The notes: generated by a model not told the origin, from the letters alone. A stretch of 64,000 bases of DNA from Microbacterium sp. 1.5R (GCF_001889265.1 NZ_CP018151.1:806001-870000), one strand, 5' to 3'; shown: positions 39,915-49,370, counted from the stretch's first letter. Program-made: numbers and translations.

Positions 39915-40097
39915 ATGTCAGACCCCCAGGCAGCACCGGACGAAGGCGCCGAGATCGACGCGACCGGCGTGGACGCCGACTTCGTGACGAACGACCCGGA
40001 CCCCGAGGTCGACCCCGCCACCCCGGGTGAGAGCCAGAAGGCCGACGGCGACAATGCGGATCACCCGGACGAGCTCGAGGTCGGCGACCTCCCCTGA
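39915..40097 (+). CDS. Small acidic protein, 60 residues
   Basis: ATG 39915 has AGGAG at good spacing and the ORF ends just before a very strong hairpin, so the gene is probably real. The product is almost entirely Asp, Glu, Ala and Pro (MSDPQAAPDEGAEIDATGVD), with no hydrophobic core and likely disordered. I recognise no function. Confidence 0.6.
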   Translation: MSDPQAAPDEGAEIDATGVDADFVTNDPDPEVDPATPGESQKADGDNADHPDELEVGDLP

Positions 40098-40102
40098 CCA
40101 CG

Positions 40103-40150
40103 CACGAAGACGGGCCCGCTCCTCATCTGAGGAGCGGGCCCGTCTTCGTG
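40103..40150. terminator. Bidirectional terminator, 23-bp perfect stem
   Basis: Arms 40103-40125 and 40128-40150 are perfectly complementary with only two unpaired bases, the longest perfect hairpin in the window. It separates the convergent small acidic gene and the MFS gene, and lies six bases past each. There is no U-tract on either side. Confidence 0.88.
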
Positions 40151-40156
40151 AAAAGG

Positions 40157-41836
<1,680 letters not shown>

Positions 41837-42448
41837 TCAGTGGGCTTTCTGTGATGGTGCGAACACGGAGCGAGCGATCTCGAGGCGTCGGCTGACGAGG
41901 TCGCTGAAGGAGTCGGTCGAGTGGTGGTGCAGCAGCTGGTCCATGCACAGGCGCACCAGGGCGCCGACAGTGTGGACCATGACCTCGGCGCGCAGCTCGG
42001 CATCGTCGCCTCCACCGCTTCGCTGAACGACGAGCTCGCCGTCGCGCCTCTCGTTCTTCGCCAGCTGCTCGAATGCGGCCTTGAGCAGTCGAGGCTCCTG
42101 CTCGATCACCGCGAACAGGGCCGGCGCGTCGTCGAGGGGATTGAAGAGCTCGAATCGCGCGATCGTCAACCCGATGAAGTCGTCGAGCAGCTCGCCGTCC
42201 TGCGCGACGAAGGCGGCCTCGAGCGCTTCCTGTCGCGAGTCGATCGCGGCGAACCCGAAGACGGCGTTCTCCTTGCTCTCGAAGTAGTTGAAGAACGTAC
42301 GCCGCGAGACGCCGACCGCAGAGCAGAGCTCCTCGACGGTGAAGCCGGCGAAACCGTGCTCGGTCGTCAGTCGGCGAGCCTCGTCGGTGAGTGCGCGGGA
42401 CGTCTCCCTCTTGCGCTGCTCTCGCAATGAATCTGCACTCTCGCTCAT
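41837..42448 (-). CDS. TetR-family transcriptional repressor
   Basis: This 203-residue repressor starts at ATG 42448; a TTG three codons earlier lies inside the operator and is unlikely. The helix-turn-helix is at about residues 15-60 (EARRLTTEHGFAGFTVEELC, then SAVGVSRRTFFNYFESKENA). The C-terminal ligand and dimer domain is variable. A perfect palindrome ends three bases upstream of the ATG, which points to strong autoregulation of the repressor/efflux operon. There is no ribosome site, since the palindrome occupies its place, so the message may be leaderless. Confidence 0.92.
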   Translation of the reverse strand: MSESADSLREQRKRETSRALTDEARRLTTEHGFAGFTVEELCSAVGVSRRTFFNYFESKENAVFGFAAIDSRQEALEAAFVAQDGELLDDFIGLTIARFELFNPLDDAPALFAVIEQEPRLLKAAFEQLAKNERRDGELVVQRSGGGDDAELRAEVMVHTVGALVRLCMDQLLHHHSTDSFSDLVSRRLEIARSVFAPSQKAH

Positions 42449-42450
42449 GA

Positions 42451-42483
42451 AGTGCAATCTTGCACTCTGAACCTAAGAGTGCA
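42451..42483. promoter_or_regulatory. TetR operator with three half-sites
   Basis: AGTGCAA (42451-42457) and TTGCACT (42460-42466) form a 16-bp palindrome. TGCACTCT (42461-42468) also pairs with AGAGTGCA (42476-42483) with a 7-base spacer. The middle arm is therefore shared by two dyads. It lies right before the TetR start codon. Confidence 0.8.
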
Positions 42484-42504
42484 CTGTGAGCTCCGTGCTC
42501 CGAT

Positions 42505-42813
42505 CGTGTCGGTATGGGCTTCCTCCTCGGAGCTCTCCCCGCGCTCGTCGCCGAACTGGCCCCGAGCGATTCGACCGGGATCGCGGCCGGGGTCTACAAC
42601 TCGCTGCGCACCCTCGGAGGGTCGGCTGCCGGCGCGGTGTTCGCCGTGCTGCTCGCGGGCTTCACCGCATCCGGATCCCTCAGCTCGTCGATCGGCGGTT
42701 ACATCACCATCTGGAGCGTCTGCGCCGGCGCGTTCATCATCTCCGCCCTCGCGCTCGCATTCATGCGGATGCCGCGCCTCACCGACTCCTCCGCACGAAA
42801 GGCCCACTCGTGA
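42505..42813 (+). pseudogene. C-terminal remnant of an MFS transporter
   Basis: The frame encodes only the last two or three membrane spans of an MFS protein: GMGFLLGALPALVAELAPSD, then VYNSLRTLGGSAAGAVFAVL, and a final span ending RMPRLTDSSARKAHS. About 300-350 N-terminal residues are missing. MFS-like sequence begins near 42505, right after the TetR operator, and an in-frame TGA stands at about 42485. ATG 42514 has no ribosome site. The stop still overlaps the GTG of the amidohydrolase, so the original gene pair was coupled. It may be translated as a 99-residue fragment but cannot be a transporter. Confidence 0.8.
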
Positions 42814-44003
42814 GCGCCCCCGATTTCGCGGCCGATGCCGTCGCGATCCTGCCTGACCTGGTCGCCCTGCGACGAGCTCTGCACGCCGACCCCGAGCTCG
42901 GACTCGACCTGCCGCGCACGCAGCAGAAGGTTCTCGACGCGCTCGAAGGACTGCCCCTCGAGATCACCACCGGCACGCGCACCACCTCGGTCGTGGCGGT
43001 TCTGCGCGGAGGGCGGCCGGGGCCCGCGGTGCTGCTGCGCGGTGACATGGACGCCCTGCCGATCGAGGAGACGACCGGTCTGGAGTTCGCCTCCACCAAC
43101 GGCACCATGCACGCGTGCGGGCACGACCTGCACACCGCGGGCCTCGTGGGCGCGGCGAGGCTTCTCTCGGAGAGACGCGACGAGCTGCACGGCTCGGTGA
43201 TCTTCATGTTCCAGCCGGGGGAGGAGGGACACGGGGGCGCGAAGGTCGTGATCGAGGAGGGGCTGCTCGACGCGGCCGGTGAACGTCCGGTCGCCGCGTA
43301 TGCGATCCATGTCGCACCCGGTCCGCGCGGCCTCTTCGCGACGAGGAGCGGAGCGGTGGCCGCAGGATCCAACCAGCTCTTCGTCACGGTCAACGGCAGG
43401 GGAGGGCACGGTTCGCAGCCTCATCAGACGCTCGATCCGGTGCCCGCCGCGGCCGAGATCGTGCTGGCGCTCCAGAGCTTCGTGACGCGGCGGTTCGATG
43501 CCTTCGATCCCGTGGTGCTGTCGGTGACCCGGCTCTCGACGGGTGAGGGAGCGGTCAACGTCATCCCCGAGCAGGTCGAGCTCGCTGCGACCGTCCGCAA
43601 CATGTCGCCCGCGTCGCTCGCGACCCTCCAGGAGGGGCTGCCTCGGGTGATCGAGGGGGTGGCGGCCGCGCACGGCCTCACCGCCGACGTGCGCTTCGAC
43701 ACGATGTATCCGGTGACCGTGAACGACCCCGCAGAGACGGCCGAGACCGTCGACGTGCTGCAGGGTGTCTTCGGCGAGCAGCGCGTCGTCATCATGCCGA
43801 CGCCGATGATGGGATCAGAGGACTTCGCCTTCGTCCTCGACGAGGTGCCCGGCACGTTCATCGCGCTGATGACCTCGCCGCCCGACGCGGACCCGAGCAC
43901 GATCGAGTGGAACCACTCGCCGAGGGTGCTGTTCGACGACGCGGTGCTCGGCGACCAGGCTGCGGCGCTGGCATCCGTCGCATTCGCCCGCACGGCTCGC
44001 TGA
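42810..44003 (+). CDS. M20-family amidohydrolase (aminoacylase/hippurate hydrolase type)
   Basis: This 397-residue cytoplasmic metallohydrolase cuts N-acyl or N-carbamoyl amino acids. Metal and catalytic motifs are clear: LLRGDMDALPI near residues 70-80, MHACGHDLHTAG near 99-110, FQPGEEGHGGAK near 133-144 and a C-terminal TPMMGSEDFAFVL. The GTG start overlaps the stop of the truncated MFS gene. That suggests that it once worked with an uptake transporter and is now expressed without it. A strong terminator follows. Confidence 0.92.
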   Translation: MSAPDFAADAVAILPDLVALRRALHADPELGLDLPRTQQKVLDALEGLPLEITTGTRTTSVVAVLRGGRPGPAVLLRGDMDALPIEETTGLEFASTNGTMHACGHDLHTAGLVGAARLLSERRDELHGSVIFMFQPGEEGHGGAKVVIEEGLLDAAGERPVAAYAIHVAPGPRGLFATRSGAVAAGSNQLFVTVNGRGGHGSQPHQTLDPVPAAAEIVLALQSFVTRRFDAFDPVVLSVTRLSTGEGAVNVIPEQVELAATVRNMSPASLATLQEGLPRVIEGVAAAHGLTADVRFDTMYPVTVNDPAETAETVDVLQGVFGEQRVVIMPTPMMGSEDFAFVLDEVPGTFIALMTSPPDADPSTIEWNHSPRVLFDDAVLGDQAAALASVAFARTAR

Positions 44004-44016
44004 CGTCCCCTCTCAG

Positions 44017-44049
44017 CGGAGGCCGCTCCCCGTCGGGGAGCGGCCTCCG
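44017..44049 (+). terminator. Terminator after the amidohydrolase
   Basis: A perfect 15-bp stem (44017-44031 and 44035-44049) with loop GTC lies 13 bases past the stop. Confidence 0.88.
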
Positions 44050-44162
44050 TCATGAATGACGACCAATTTGTGACGAATCGTTCGTAGCATCCGTCTTAGT
44101 GGTGTCGCTGCACTGCGGCCCTCCCCGCAGGGGATCGGAACACACTGACGAAGGAGCACATG

Positions 44163-44630
44163 ATGGCGAACGTCTCGAACGCACAGCAGCCCAAGGTCCA
44201 GGTCGCCCCGGCAGGTTCGACCGTCGCCTCGACGGGTGCGACGATCATCGAGAACGGCGTGGTCGCGAAGATCGCGGGAATCGCGGCTCGCGAGGTTCCC
44301 GGTGTGTACGCGCTCGGTGGCGGAGCCGCTCGCGCCGTCGGAGCCATCCGTGATGCTCTCAACTCCACCGACCTGACCCAGGGTGTCAGCGTCGAAGTGG
44401 GCGAGACGCAGGTCGCGGTCGACGTGACGATCGTCGCCGAGTACCCGGCGTCGTTGCAGAAGGTCGCGGACGATGTCCGCGCGGCGATCTCCGTCGCGAT
44501 GAGCGAGTTCGTCGGCAAGCAGGCGGTCGAGGTCAACGTCACCATCAACGACGTCCACATCCCCTCCGATGACGCGTCGGACGACGACGGCGCCGCCGCC
44601 GACGACGCCGTGGAGACGCGTGTCCTGTGA
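44163..44630 (+). CDS. Asp23/Gls24-family envelope stress protein
   Basis: This 155-residue alkaline-shock-type protein is usually abundant and located at the membrane or envelope. I prefer ATG 44163 because AAGGAG (44151-44156) then has six-base spacing; ATG 44160 is adjacent. The Asp23 core spans about residues 25-140 (IIENGVVAKIAGIAAREVPG, then VSVEVGETQVAVDVTIVAEY). The tail is very acidic (SDDASDDDGAAADDAVETRV). Two more family members lie downstream with a sigma factor. A small hairpin (44112-44129) lies in its 113-base upstream region. Confidence 0.92.
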   Translation: MANVSNAQQPKVQVAPAGSTVASTGATIIENGVVAKIAGIAAREVPGVYALGGGAARAVGAIRDALNSTDLTQGVSVEVGETQVAVDVTIVAEYPASLQKVADDVRAAISVAMSEFVGKQAVEVNVTINDVHIPSDDASDDDGAAADDAVETRVL

Positions 44631-44649
44631 TCCATCGAGATGCGAACGA

Positions 44650-44714
44650 GTGATCGGATCAGCATCTCGTGACCTCGTGACCTCGTGATCGGGTCGATGA
44701 TCCGATCCGATCAC
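44650..44714. repeat. Inverted repeat enclosing three 8-bp tandem repeats
   Basis: GTGATCGGATC (44650-44660) is repeated inverted as GATCCGATCAC (44704-44714). Between them stand three tandem 8-bp units, CTCGTGAC, CTCGTGAC and CTCGTGAT (44666-44689). This fills most of the gap between the first Asp23 gene and the sigma factor gene. Confidence 0.7.
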
Positions 44715-44761
44715 GGGTCCGCTCCGAATCTATTCGGGGGAATGGAAAAGGGAGTCGACGC

Positions 44762-45328
44762 ATGGCTGGGGAACGCTTTCGCTCTGCACTCGAGCAGGCC
44801 GACGACCGGATCGTCGCCGGTCGGGCGATGGATGGGGACGTCGCCGCATTCGCGGTGCTGGTGCGCAGGTACACGCCGATGATGCGCGCGTACACGCAGC
44901 GGATGCTGAACGCCTCGGCCGATGTCGACGACATCGTCCAGGAGACGTTCGTGACCGCGTGGCAGCGGTTCTCCGAACTGGACGACCCCGCGAAGGTCAA
45001 GAGCTGGCTGATGCGCATCGTGAGCCGCAAGGCGGTGGATCGCATCCGCGCACTGCGACCGATGATCGACGTCGACGACGTGGAGCAGGCCGCGCCGCCG
45101 CAGGGTGCTCCGGCGCGCGTCGTCGAGGCCCGCGCGGGGATCGAGGCGCTGGGGGCGGCGTTGCAGGAGCTGCCGGCCGCCCAGCGGGAGTGCTGGGTGC
45201 TCAGGGAGATGGGCGGGTACTCGTACGACGAGATCGCCGCCGAGCTCGACATATCGGTGTCGACGGCGCGTGGCCTTCTCGCCAGAGCCCGCAAATTCAT
45301 GATCGTGCGAATGGAGGCCTGGCGATGA
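44762..45328 (+). CDS. ECF-type sigma factor of the Asp23 cluster
   Basis: This is a 188-residue sigma factor. Region 2 (about residues 28-95) has VLVRRYTPMMRAYTQRML and DVDDIVQETFVTAWQRF. Region 4 (about 130-185) has LPAAQRECWVLREMGGYSYD and EIAAELDISVSTARGLLARA. The stop overlaps the ATG of the next Asp23-type gene, so the three following genes are one coupled unit. No ordinary anti-sigma factor is encoded; the next protein could take that role. ATG 44762 follows AAAAGGG. Confidence 0.92.
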   Translation: MAGERFRSALEQADDRIVAGRAMDGDVAAFAVLVRRYTPMMRAYTQRMLNASADVDDIVQETFVTAWQRFSELDDPAKVKSWLMRIVSRKAVDRIRALRPMIDVDDVEQAAPPQGAPARVVEARAGIEALGAALQELPAAQRECWVLREMGGYSYDEIAAELDISVSTARGLLARARKFMIVRMEAWR

Positions 45329-45948
45329 GCGATGATCAGGCGACCCCCGACGTCCGTCAGCTCGGTCTCGAACCGGGCGATCTCGACGGGCACACGCTCG
45401 AAGAGCTGAGCGACTATCTCGAAGCAGGGAGGGTTCCCCTCGACCCGTCGATCGAGGGCTCGCCGGGATGCCAGCTCGCTCTCGACGCACTCGAGCGGCT
45501 GCACGGCCTCGGCGGTCAGCTGATCGACGCCGATGCCGCCGCCATGCCCGAGGTCGATGACAGCTGGGTCGATCGCATCCTCTCGGGCATCGCCCTGGAC
45601 GCCCGCGCCGGGCGTCGGATCCCGTTCGCAGAGACCGACCCCGCGGTCGACTTCGGAATCACCGAGGGTGCCGTCCGGGGCCTCATCCGCTCGGCGGAGA
45701 ACGCTGTGCCCGGCATTCTGGTCGGCCGGTCGACACTCGACGGCGACGTCACCGCCGTGGGCGAGCCGATCCGCATCACGATCGAGGTCAACGCCGTCTA
45801 CGGCGAGTCGATCCCGCAGGCGGTGGACCGGCTCCGCGAAGAGGTCGCCGAGCGTCTGCGGCGGCAGACGTCCCTCACGGTGACTGCGATCGACGTCACC
45901 GTGCGGGACATCCAGAGAATCAGCAGCGCGGCGGAGGAGACACCATGA
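45325..45948 (+). CDS. Asp23/Gls24-family protein with N-terminal extension
   Basis: This is a 207-residue protein. The first 80 residues (LEELSDYLEAGRVPLDPSIE, then CQLALDALERLHGL) resemble the helical N-termini of small anti-sigma or zinc-less anti-sigma-like domains. The Asp23 domain follows at about 110-200 (FGITEGAVRGLIRSAENAVP, then ITIEVNAVYGESIPQAVDRL). Its start overlaps the sigma factor stop and its stop overlaps the next gene. This architecture makes it the best candidate to bind the sigma factor, which is inference. Confidence 0.82.
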   Translation: MSDDQATPDVRQLGLEPGDLDGHTLEELSDYLEAGRVPLDPSIEGSPGCQLALDALERLHGLGGQLIDADAAAMPEVDDSWVDRILSGIALDARAGRRIPFAETDPAVDFGITEGAVRGLIRSAENAVPGILVGRSTLDGDVTAVGEPIRITIEVNAVYGESIPQAVDRLREEVAERLRRQTSLTVTAIDVTVRDIQRISSAAEETP

Positions 45949-46298
45949 GCGTTACCGATCCCACGGGACTCGCTGAGAGGATCGAGGCGGCCGTGCTGGC
46001 CACGCCGGGTGTGCGCAGCGTCTACCGGGCGGGCTCACTGGTGTCGAATCTCGTCGGAGAAGGTGCGGTCGCGATCGGCATCAGCCGGGTCGACGAGCCG
46101 CTCGTGGCGGTTCGCGTCGCCGACGAGGGCGTCGTGGTCGAGGCATCGCTCGGCATCGAGTACTCGGCGAGTGCCGTCGAGCTGCTGCAGGACGTCCGCG
46201 CGGCCTTGGGGAAGGTCCTGGCGGAGGACGGGCTGGGGCCCGTCGAGATCGTGCTCACGATCGCGTATGTCCATCCTCGGGAGGCATCGTCGGACTGA
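45945..46298 (+). CDS. Small Asp23-like protein, 117 residues
   Basis: This is a short protein of the same cluster: LAERIEAAVLATPGVRSVYR, then VAVRVADEGVVVEASLGIEY, then VEIVLTIAYVHPREASSD. It keeps the alternating strand/helix pattern of Asp23 domains in reduced form. It overlaps the previous gene by four bases (ATGA) and ends the operon just before a terminator. Confidence 0.8.
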   Translation: MSVTDPTGLAERIEAAVLATPGVRSVYRAGSLVSNLVGEGAVAIGISRVDEPLVAVRVADEGVVVEASLGIEYSASAVELLQDVRAALGKVLAEDGLGPVEIVLTIAYVHPREASSD

Positions 46299-46315
46299 GT
46301 CCGCGTGAGCGCGCT

Positions 46316-46348
46316 GAGGCGCCGGTCCTGGGTGAGGATCGGCGCCTC
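46316..46348. terminator. Bidirectional terminator
   Basis: GAGGCGCCG (46316-46324) pairs with CGGCGCCTC (46340-46348), with TCC/GGA inside extending the stem. It lies between the convergent Asp23 cluster and the oxidoreductase gene. Confidence 0.8.
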
Positions 46349-46383
46349 CTGGTGGGGCGGCCGGCCTGATGCCGAACGGCGGA

Positions 46384-47229
46384 TCAGGCGATGGCGCGCA
46401 GGCCCTCGACGAGAGGCGTCGTGGGACGGCCGATGAGGCGCGCGAGCGTGCCGTCCGACTCGGAGAGCGCGCCCGACGCGATGCCGGCATCCAGAGCGAC
46501 GACGAAGCCCGCCGTGCCCTCGTCGAGACCGGCCGCCTGGAGTCCGGCGAGCTGCTCGTCGGCCGTGAGCGGCTGATAGGTCACGTCGCGGCCGGAGACC
46601 TCCGCGATCGCGGCTGCGAGCTGGGTGTAGTCCCACGCGACGTCGCCGCCGAGTTCATACACCTGCCCGATATGACCGTCTTCGAGCAGCACGACGGCTG
46701 CGGCCTCGGCGAAGTCCTTGCGGCTGGCCGACGCGACGCGGCCGTCGCCGGCTCCGGAGGCGAGCACTCCGGTCTCGGCTGCACGGGCGAGGTCAGCGGC
46801 GTAGTTCTCGGTGTACCAGTTGTTGCGCAGGATGACTGCCGGGAGACCGGACGCCGTGATGAGCTCCTCGGTGGCCTTGTGTTCGGGGGCGAGCACGAGA
46901 TCGCTCGTCGTGGCCTTCGGAGCGCTGGTGTAGACGAACTTCGTGACACCGGCGGACCGGGCGGCGTCGATGACCGCCTGGTGCTGCGCGACGCGCTGCC
47001 CGACCTCGGAACCCGAGATCAGCAGGACGCTGTCCACGCCCTCGAGGGCGGAGGTGACGGAGGAGGGGTCGGTGTAGTCGAGCCGCGCGACCCGCACGCC
47101 GAGATCCTCGGCCTTCGCGACATCGCGGGCGCCGGCGATGATCGACTGCGGGTCGGCGCCGCGCTCGAGGAGGCTGGCGATGACGAGGCGTCCGAGGTTG
47201 CCGGTCGCACCGGTGACGAGGATGGTCAT
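46384..47229 (-). CDS. NAD(P)-binding NmrA/QorB-like oxidoreductase
   Basis: This 281-residue Rossmann-fold protein resembles the quinone reductase YtfG/QorB. ATG 47229 is preceded by AAAGGA on the minus strand; the upstream in-frame region is not used. The dinucleotide motif TGATGNLG is at residues 6-13. SAPKATTSDLVLAPEHKATE and VILRNNWYTENYAADLARAA are the segments conserved in QorB-like proteins. It is divergent from an HxlR-family regulator, the usual partner of qorB, so it probably reduces quinones or aldehyde-type electrophiles under that control. Confidence 0.9.
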   Translation of the reverse strand: MTILVTGATGNLGRLVIASLLERGADPQSIIAGARDVAKAEDLGVRVARLDYTDPSSVTSALEGVDSVLLISGSEVGQRVAQHQAVIDAARSAGVTKFVYTSAPKATTSDLVLAPEHKATEELITASGLPAVILRNNWYTENYAADLARAAETGVLASGAGDGRVASASRKDFAEAAAVVLLEDGHIGQVYELGGDVAWDYTQLAAAIAEVSGRDVTYQPLTADEQLAGLQAAGLDEGTAGFVVALDAGIASGALSESDGTLARLIGRPTTPLVEGLRAIA

Positions 47230-47296
47230 GGGGTGTCCTTTCGTAGGTGACAGAGGCGATAACCTGGCCACCGTGTCGGAACATTCCATACTGCGG

Positions 47297-47319
47297 GTAC
47301 CCACTTTGAAGTAAGGTAC
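47297..47319. promoter_or_regulatory. Candidate HxlR operator
   Basis: GTACC (47297-47301) and GGTAC (47315-47319) flank a central ACTT-TG-AAGT palindrome (47303-47312). This is close to the ACTT/AAGT-and-GTAC pattern of HxlR-family sites. It lies five bases before the regulator start and between the two divergent genes. Confidence 0.7.
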
Positions 47320-47323
47320 CTAC

Positions 47324-47698
47324 ATGACGGTTAGTTATGCACAGATCCGCGAGTCGACTCCGCAGATCTTCGAGCCGGGATGCAGCACCCGCGTCATCCT
47401 CGACCACGTGATGAGCAAGTGGGGCGTGCTCGTGCTCTCGTCCCTCTCCGACGGCACCCATCGCTGGGGCGAACTGCGCCGCGAGGTCGGCGGCATCAGC
47501 GAGAAGATGCTCGCCTCGACCCTGCGAACCCTCGCCGACGACGGGCTGGTGCGTCGTGAGTCCTTCCCGACGGTGCCTCCGCACGTCGAGTACAGCCTGA
47601 CTCCTCTCGGGCGGGATCTCATGGGGCGGATGCTGCCGCTCGTCGAGTGGGTCGCCGACCACGCCGACGGAATGATCGTTCGTGACTCACTCGACTGA
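47324..47698 (+). CDS. HxlR-family transcriptional regulator
   Basis: This 124-residue winged-helix regulator has FEPGCSTRVILDHVMSKWGV with the single Cys near residue 16, typical of redox- or electrophile-sensing members. The recognition part reads HRWGELRREVGGISEKMLAS, and the wing follows (RRESFPTVPPHVEYSLTPLG). It is divergent from the QorB-like gene and should repress both through the palindrome at 47297-47319. The operator is so close to ATG 47324 that a leaderless or very short-leader transcript is likely. Confidence 0.92.
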   Translation: MTVSYAQIRESTPQIFEPGCSTRVILDHVMSKWGVLVLSSLSDGTHRWGELRREVGGISEKMLASTLRTLADDGLVRRESFPTVPPHVEYSLTPLGRDLMGRMLPLVEWVADHADGMIVRDSLD

Positions 47699-47752
47699 TT
47701 CCGTCGCTCAGTTGCGCAGACGCCCACGGAATCCGTCGGTATAAGAAAAGGA

Positions 47753-47782
47753 TTGACGCGATATACGCGGTACCCGTATGTT
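47753..47782 (+). promoter_or_regulatory. Predicted leaderless promoter of the APC permease
   Basis: TTGACG (47753-47758) and TATGTT (47777-47782) are spaced by 18 bases. The -10 ends six bases before ATG 47789, so the transcript should begin at or next to the start codon. Confidence 0.65.
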
Positions 47783-47788
47783 CTGAGC

Positions 47789-49327
47789 ATGTCAGCTACG
47801 ACGCCGATCCATCTCGAACGCCCCGACGGCAAGGGCCTGGCCGCCGGCACCCTCGGTCTGTGGGGCTCGACCGTCATCGGCCTGGCCTCGACGGCCCCCG
47901 TCTACTCTCTCGTCGCGACGCTCGGCTATGTGGTGCTGGCCGTCGGAGCTCAGGCACCGATCGCGTTCATCATCGCGTTCGTGCCGATGCTGCTGATCGC
48001 CTTCGCCTACCGTGAGCTGAACAACGCCGTCCCCGACTGCGGCACCACGTTCACGTGGGGGACGAAGGCGTTCGGTCCCTGGGTCGGCTGGATGGGCGGC
48101 TGGGGTGTCGCAGTCGCCGGCATGGTGGTGCTCGCCAACCTCGCCCAGATCGCATCGGTCTACTTCTGGTCCCTGATCGGGTTCGATCTCGAGAACAACG
48201 ACTGGCGGATCGTCCTCGTCGCTGTGCTGTTCATCGCCGCGATGACCTGGGTCAGCTGGCGCGGCGTCGAGATCGGTGAGCGCATCCAGAACGTTCTGCT
48301 GGGCATCCAGTACCTCGCCCTGGCGATCTTCGTCGTCGCCGCTCTCTGGCAGTTCTTCGCGGGTACCGCCCCGAACCCGACGCCGTTCGAGATGGAATGG
48401 CTGAACCCGTTCGCGTTCACCAGCTGGCCCGGATTCACCGAGTCGATCCTGCTCGCTCTCTTCATCTACTGGGGCTGGGACACGTGCCTCGCGCTCAACG
48501 AGGAGACCAAGGATCCCAAGAAGATCCCCGGCCGCGCGGCGCTGCTGACGACCGTCATCCTCCTCGTCACCTACGTCGGCGTCACGATCGCCGCGATGAT
48601 GTACGCCGGTCTCGGGTCGGAGGGCACCGGGCTCGGCAACGAGGCCAACGCCGACGACTTCTTCCTGGCGATCAAGGACGGCCTGCTCGGCCCGTTCGGC
48701 TGGGTGCTCGTGGTCGCCGTCGTGCTCTCGGCCATCTCGTCGACGCAGACCACGATCCTCCCCACCGCCCGCGGCACCCTCGCGATGGGCGTGTACCGCG
48801 CTCTGCCGGCGAAGTTCAAGGACGTGCACCCGACCTACAAGACTCCGTCGTTCTCGACCATCGTCATGGGGGTCGTGGCCATCGCGTACTACATCGGCAT
48901 GACCCTGATCAGCGACGACATCCTCCAGGACTCGATCCTGTCGCTCGGTCTGGCGATCGCGTTCTACTACGCCATCACCGGGTTCGCCTGCGCCTGGTAC
49001 TTCCGCAAGGACCTCACCCGCTCGGCGCGCGACTTCCTCTTCAAGGGGCTGTTCCCGGTGCTGGGCGCGGCCATGCTCACCTGGGCCTTCGTGCAGTCGG
49101 CGATCGACATGTGGGACGTGGACTACGGCTACACGGTGCTCTTCGGCATCGGCGGCACCTTCGTGATCGGCATCGGAGCGCTCGCGTTCGGCCTCGTGCT
49201 CATGTTCGTCTGGTACCTGTTCCCGCGGTCGAAGAGGTTCTTCCGCGGCGAGAGCCTCAACCGCGACACCCAGGTGATGGTGCCCGACGAGCCGGGCCTG
49301 ATCCGCTCGATCGACGGCGGCATCTGA
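47789..49327 (+). CDS. APC-family amino acid permease
   Basis: This 512-residue inner-membrane transporter has 12-13 predicted spans. ATG 47789 is chosen from the promoter position; the in-frame GTG/ATG candidates upstream overlap the promoter. The first-span motif GTLGLWGSTVIGLASTAPVY, with the small-residue break that binds substrate in APC carriers, is at about residues 18-37. It is followed by FVPMLLIAFAYRELNNAVPD and the conserved CGTTFTWGTKAFGPWVGWMG. The substrate, an amino acid or amine, is unknown. It is a single gene between hxlR and truA. Confidence 0.92.
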   Translation: MSATTPIHLERPDGKGLAAGTLGLWGSTVIGLASTAPVYSLVATLGYVVLAVGAQAPIAFIIAFVPMLLIAFAYRELNNAVPDCGTTFTWGTKAFGPWVGWMGGWGVAVAGMVVLANLAQIASVYFWSLIGFDLENNDWRIVLVAVLFIAAMTWVSWRGVEIGERIQNVLLGIQYLALAIFVVAALWQFFAGTAPNPTPFEMEWLNPFAFTSWPGFTESILLALFIYWGWDTCLALNEETKDPKKIPGRAALLTTVILLVTYVGVTIAAMMYAGLGSEGTGLGNEANADDFFLAIKDGLLGPFGWVLVVAVVLSAISSTQTTILPTARGTLAMGVYRALPAKFKDVHPTYKTPSFSTIVMGVVAIAYYIGMTLISDDILQDSILSLGLAIAFYYAITGFACAWYFRKDLTRSARDFLFKGLFPVLGAAMLTWAFVQSAIDMWDVDYGYTVLFGIGGTFVIGIGALAFGLVLMFVWYLFPRSKRFFRGESLNRDTQVMVPDEPGLIRSIDGGI

Positions 49328-49370
49328 GCTGCGGCATCCTGTCCGAGCCGGATCGCGCGCGGGTACGCCC

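Noticed and set aside
42449..42457. TTG start three codons upstream for the TetR gene
   Set aside because: It lies inside the operator palindrome; ATG 42448 gives a normal TetR N-terminus.
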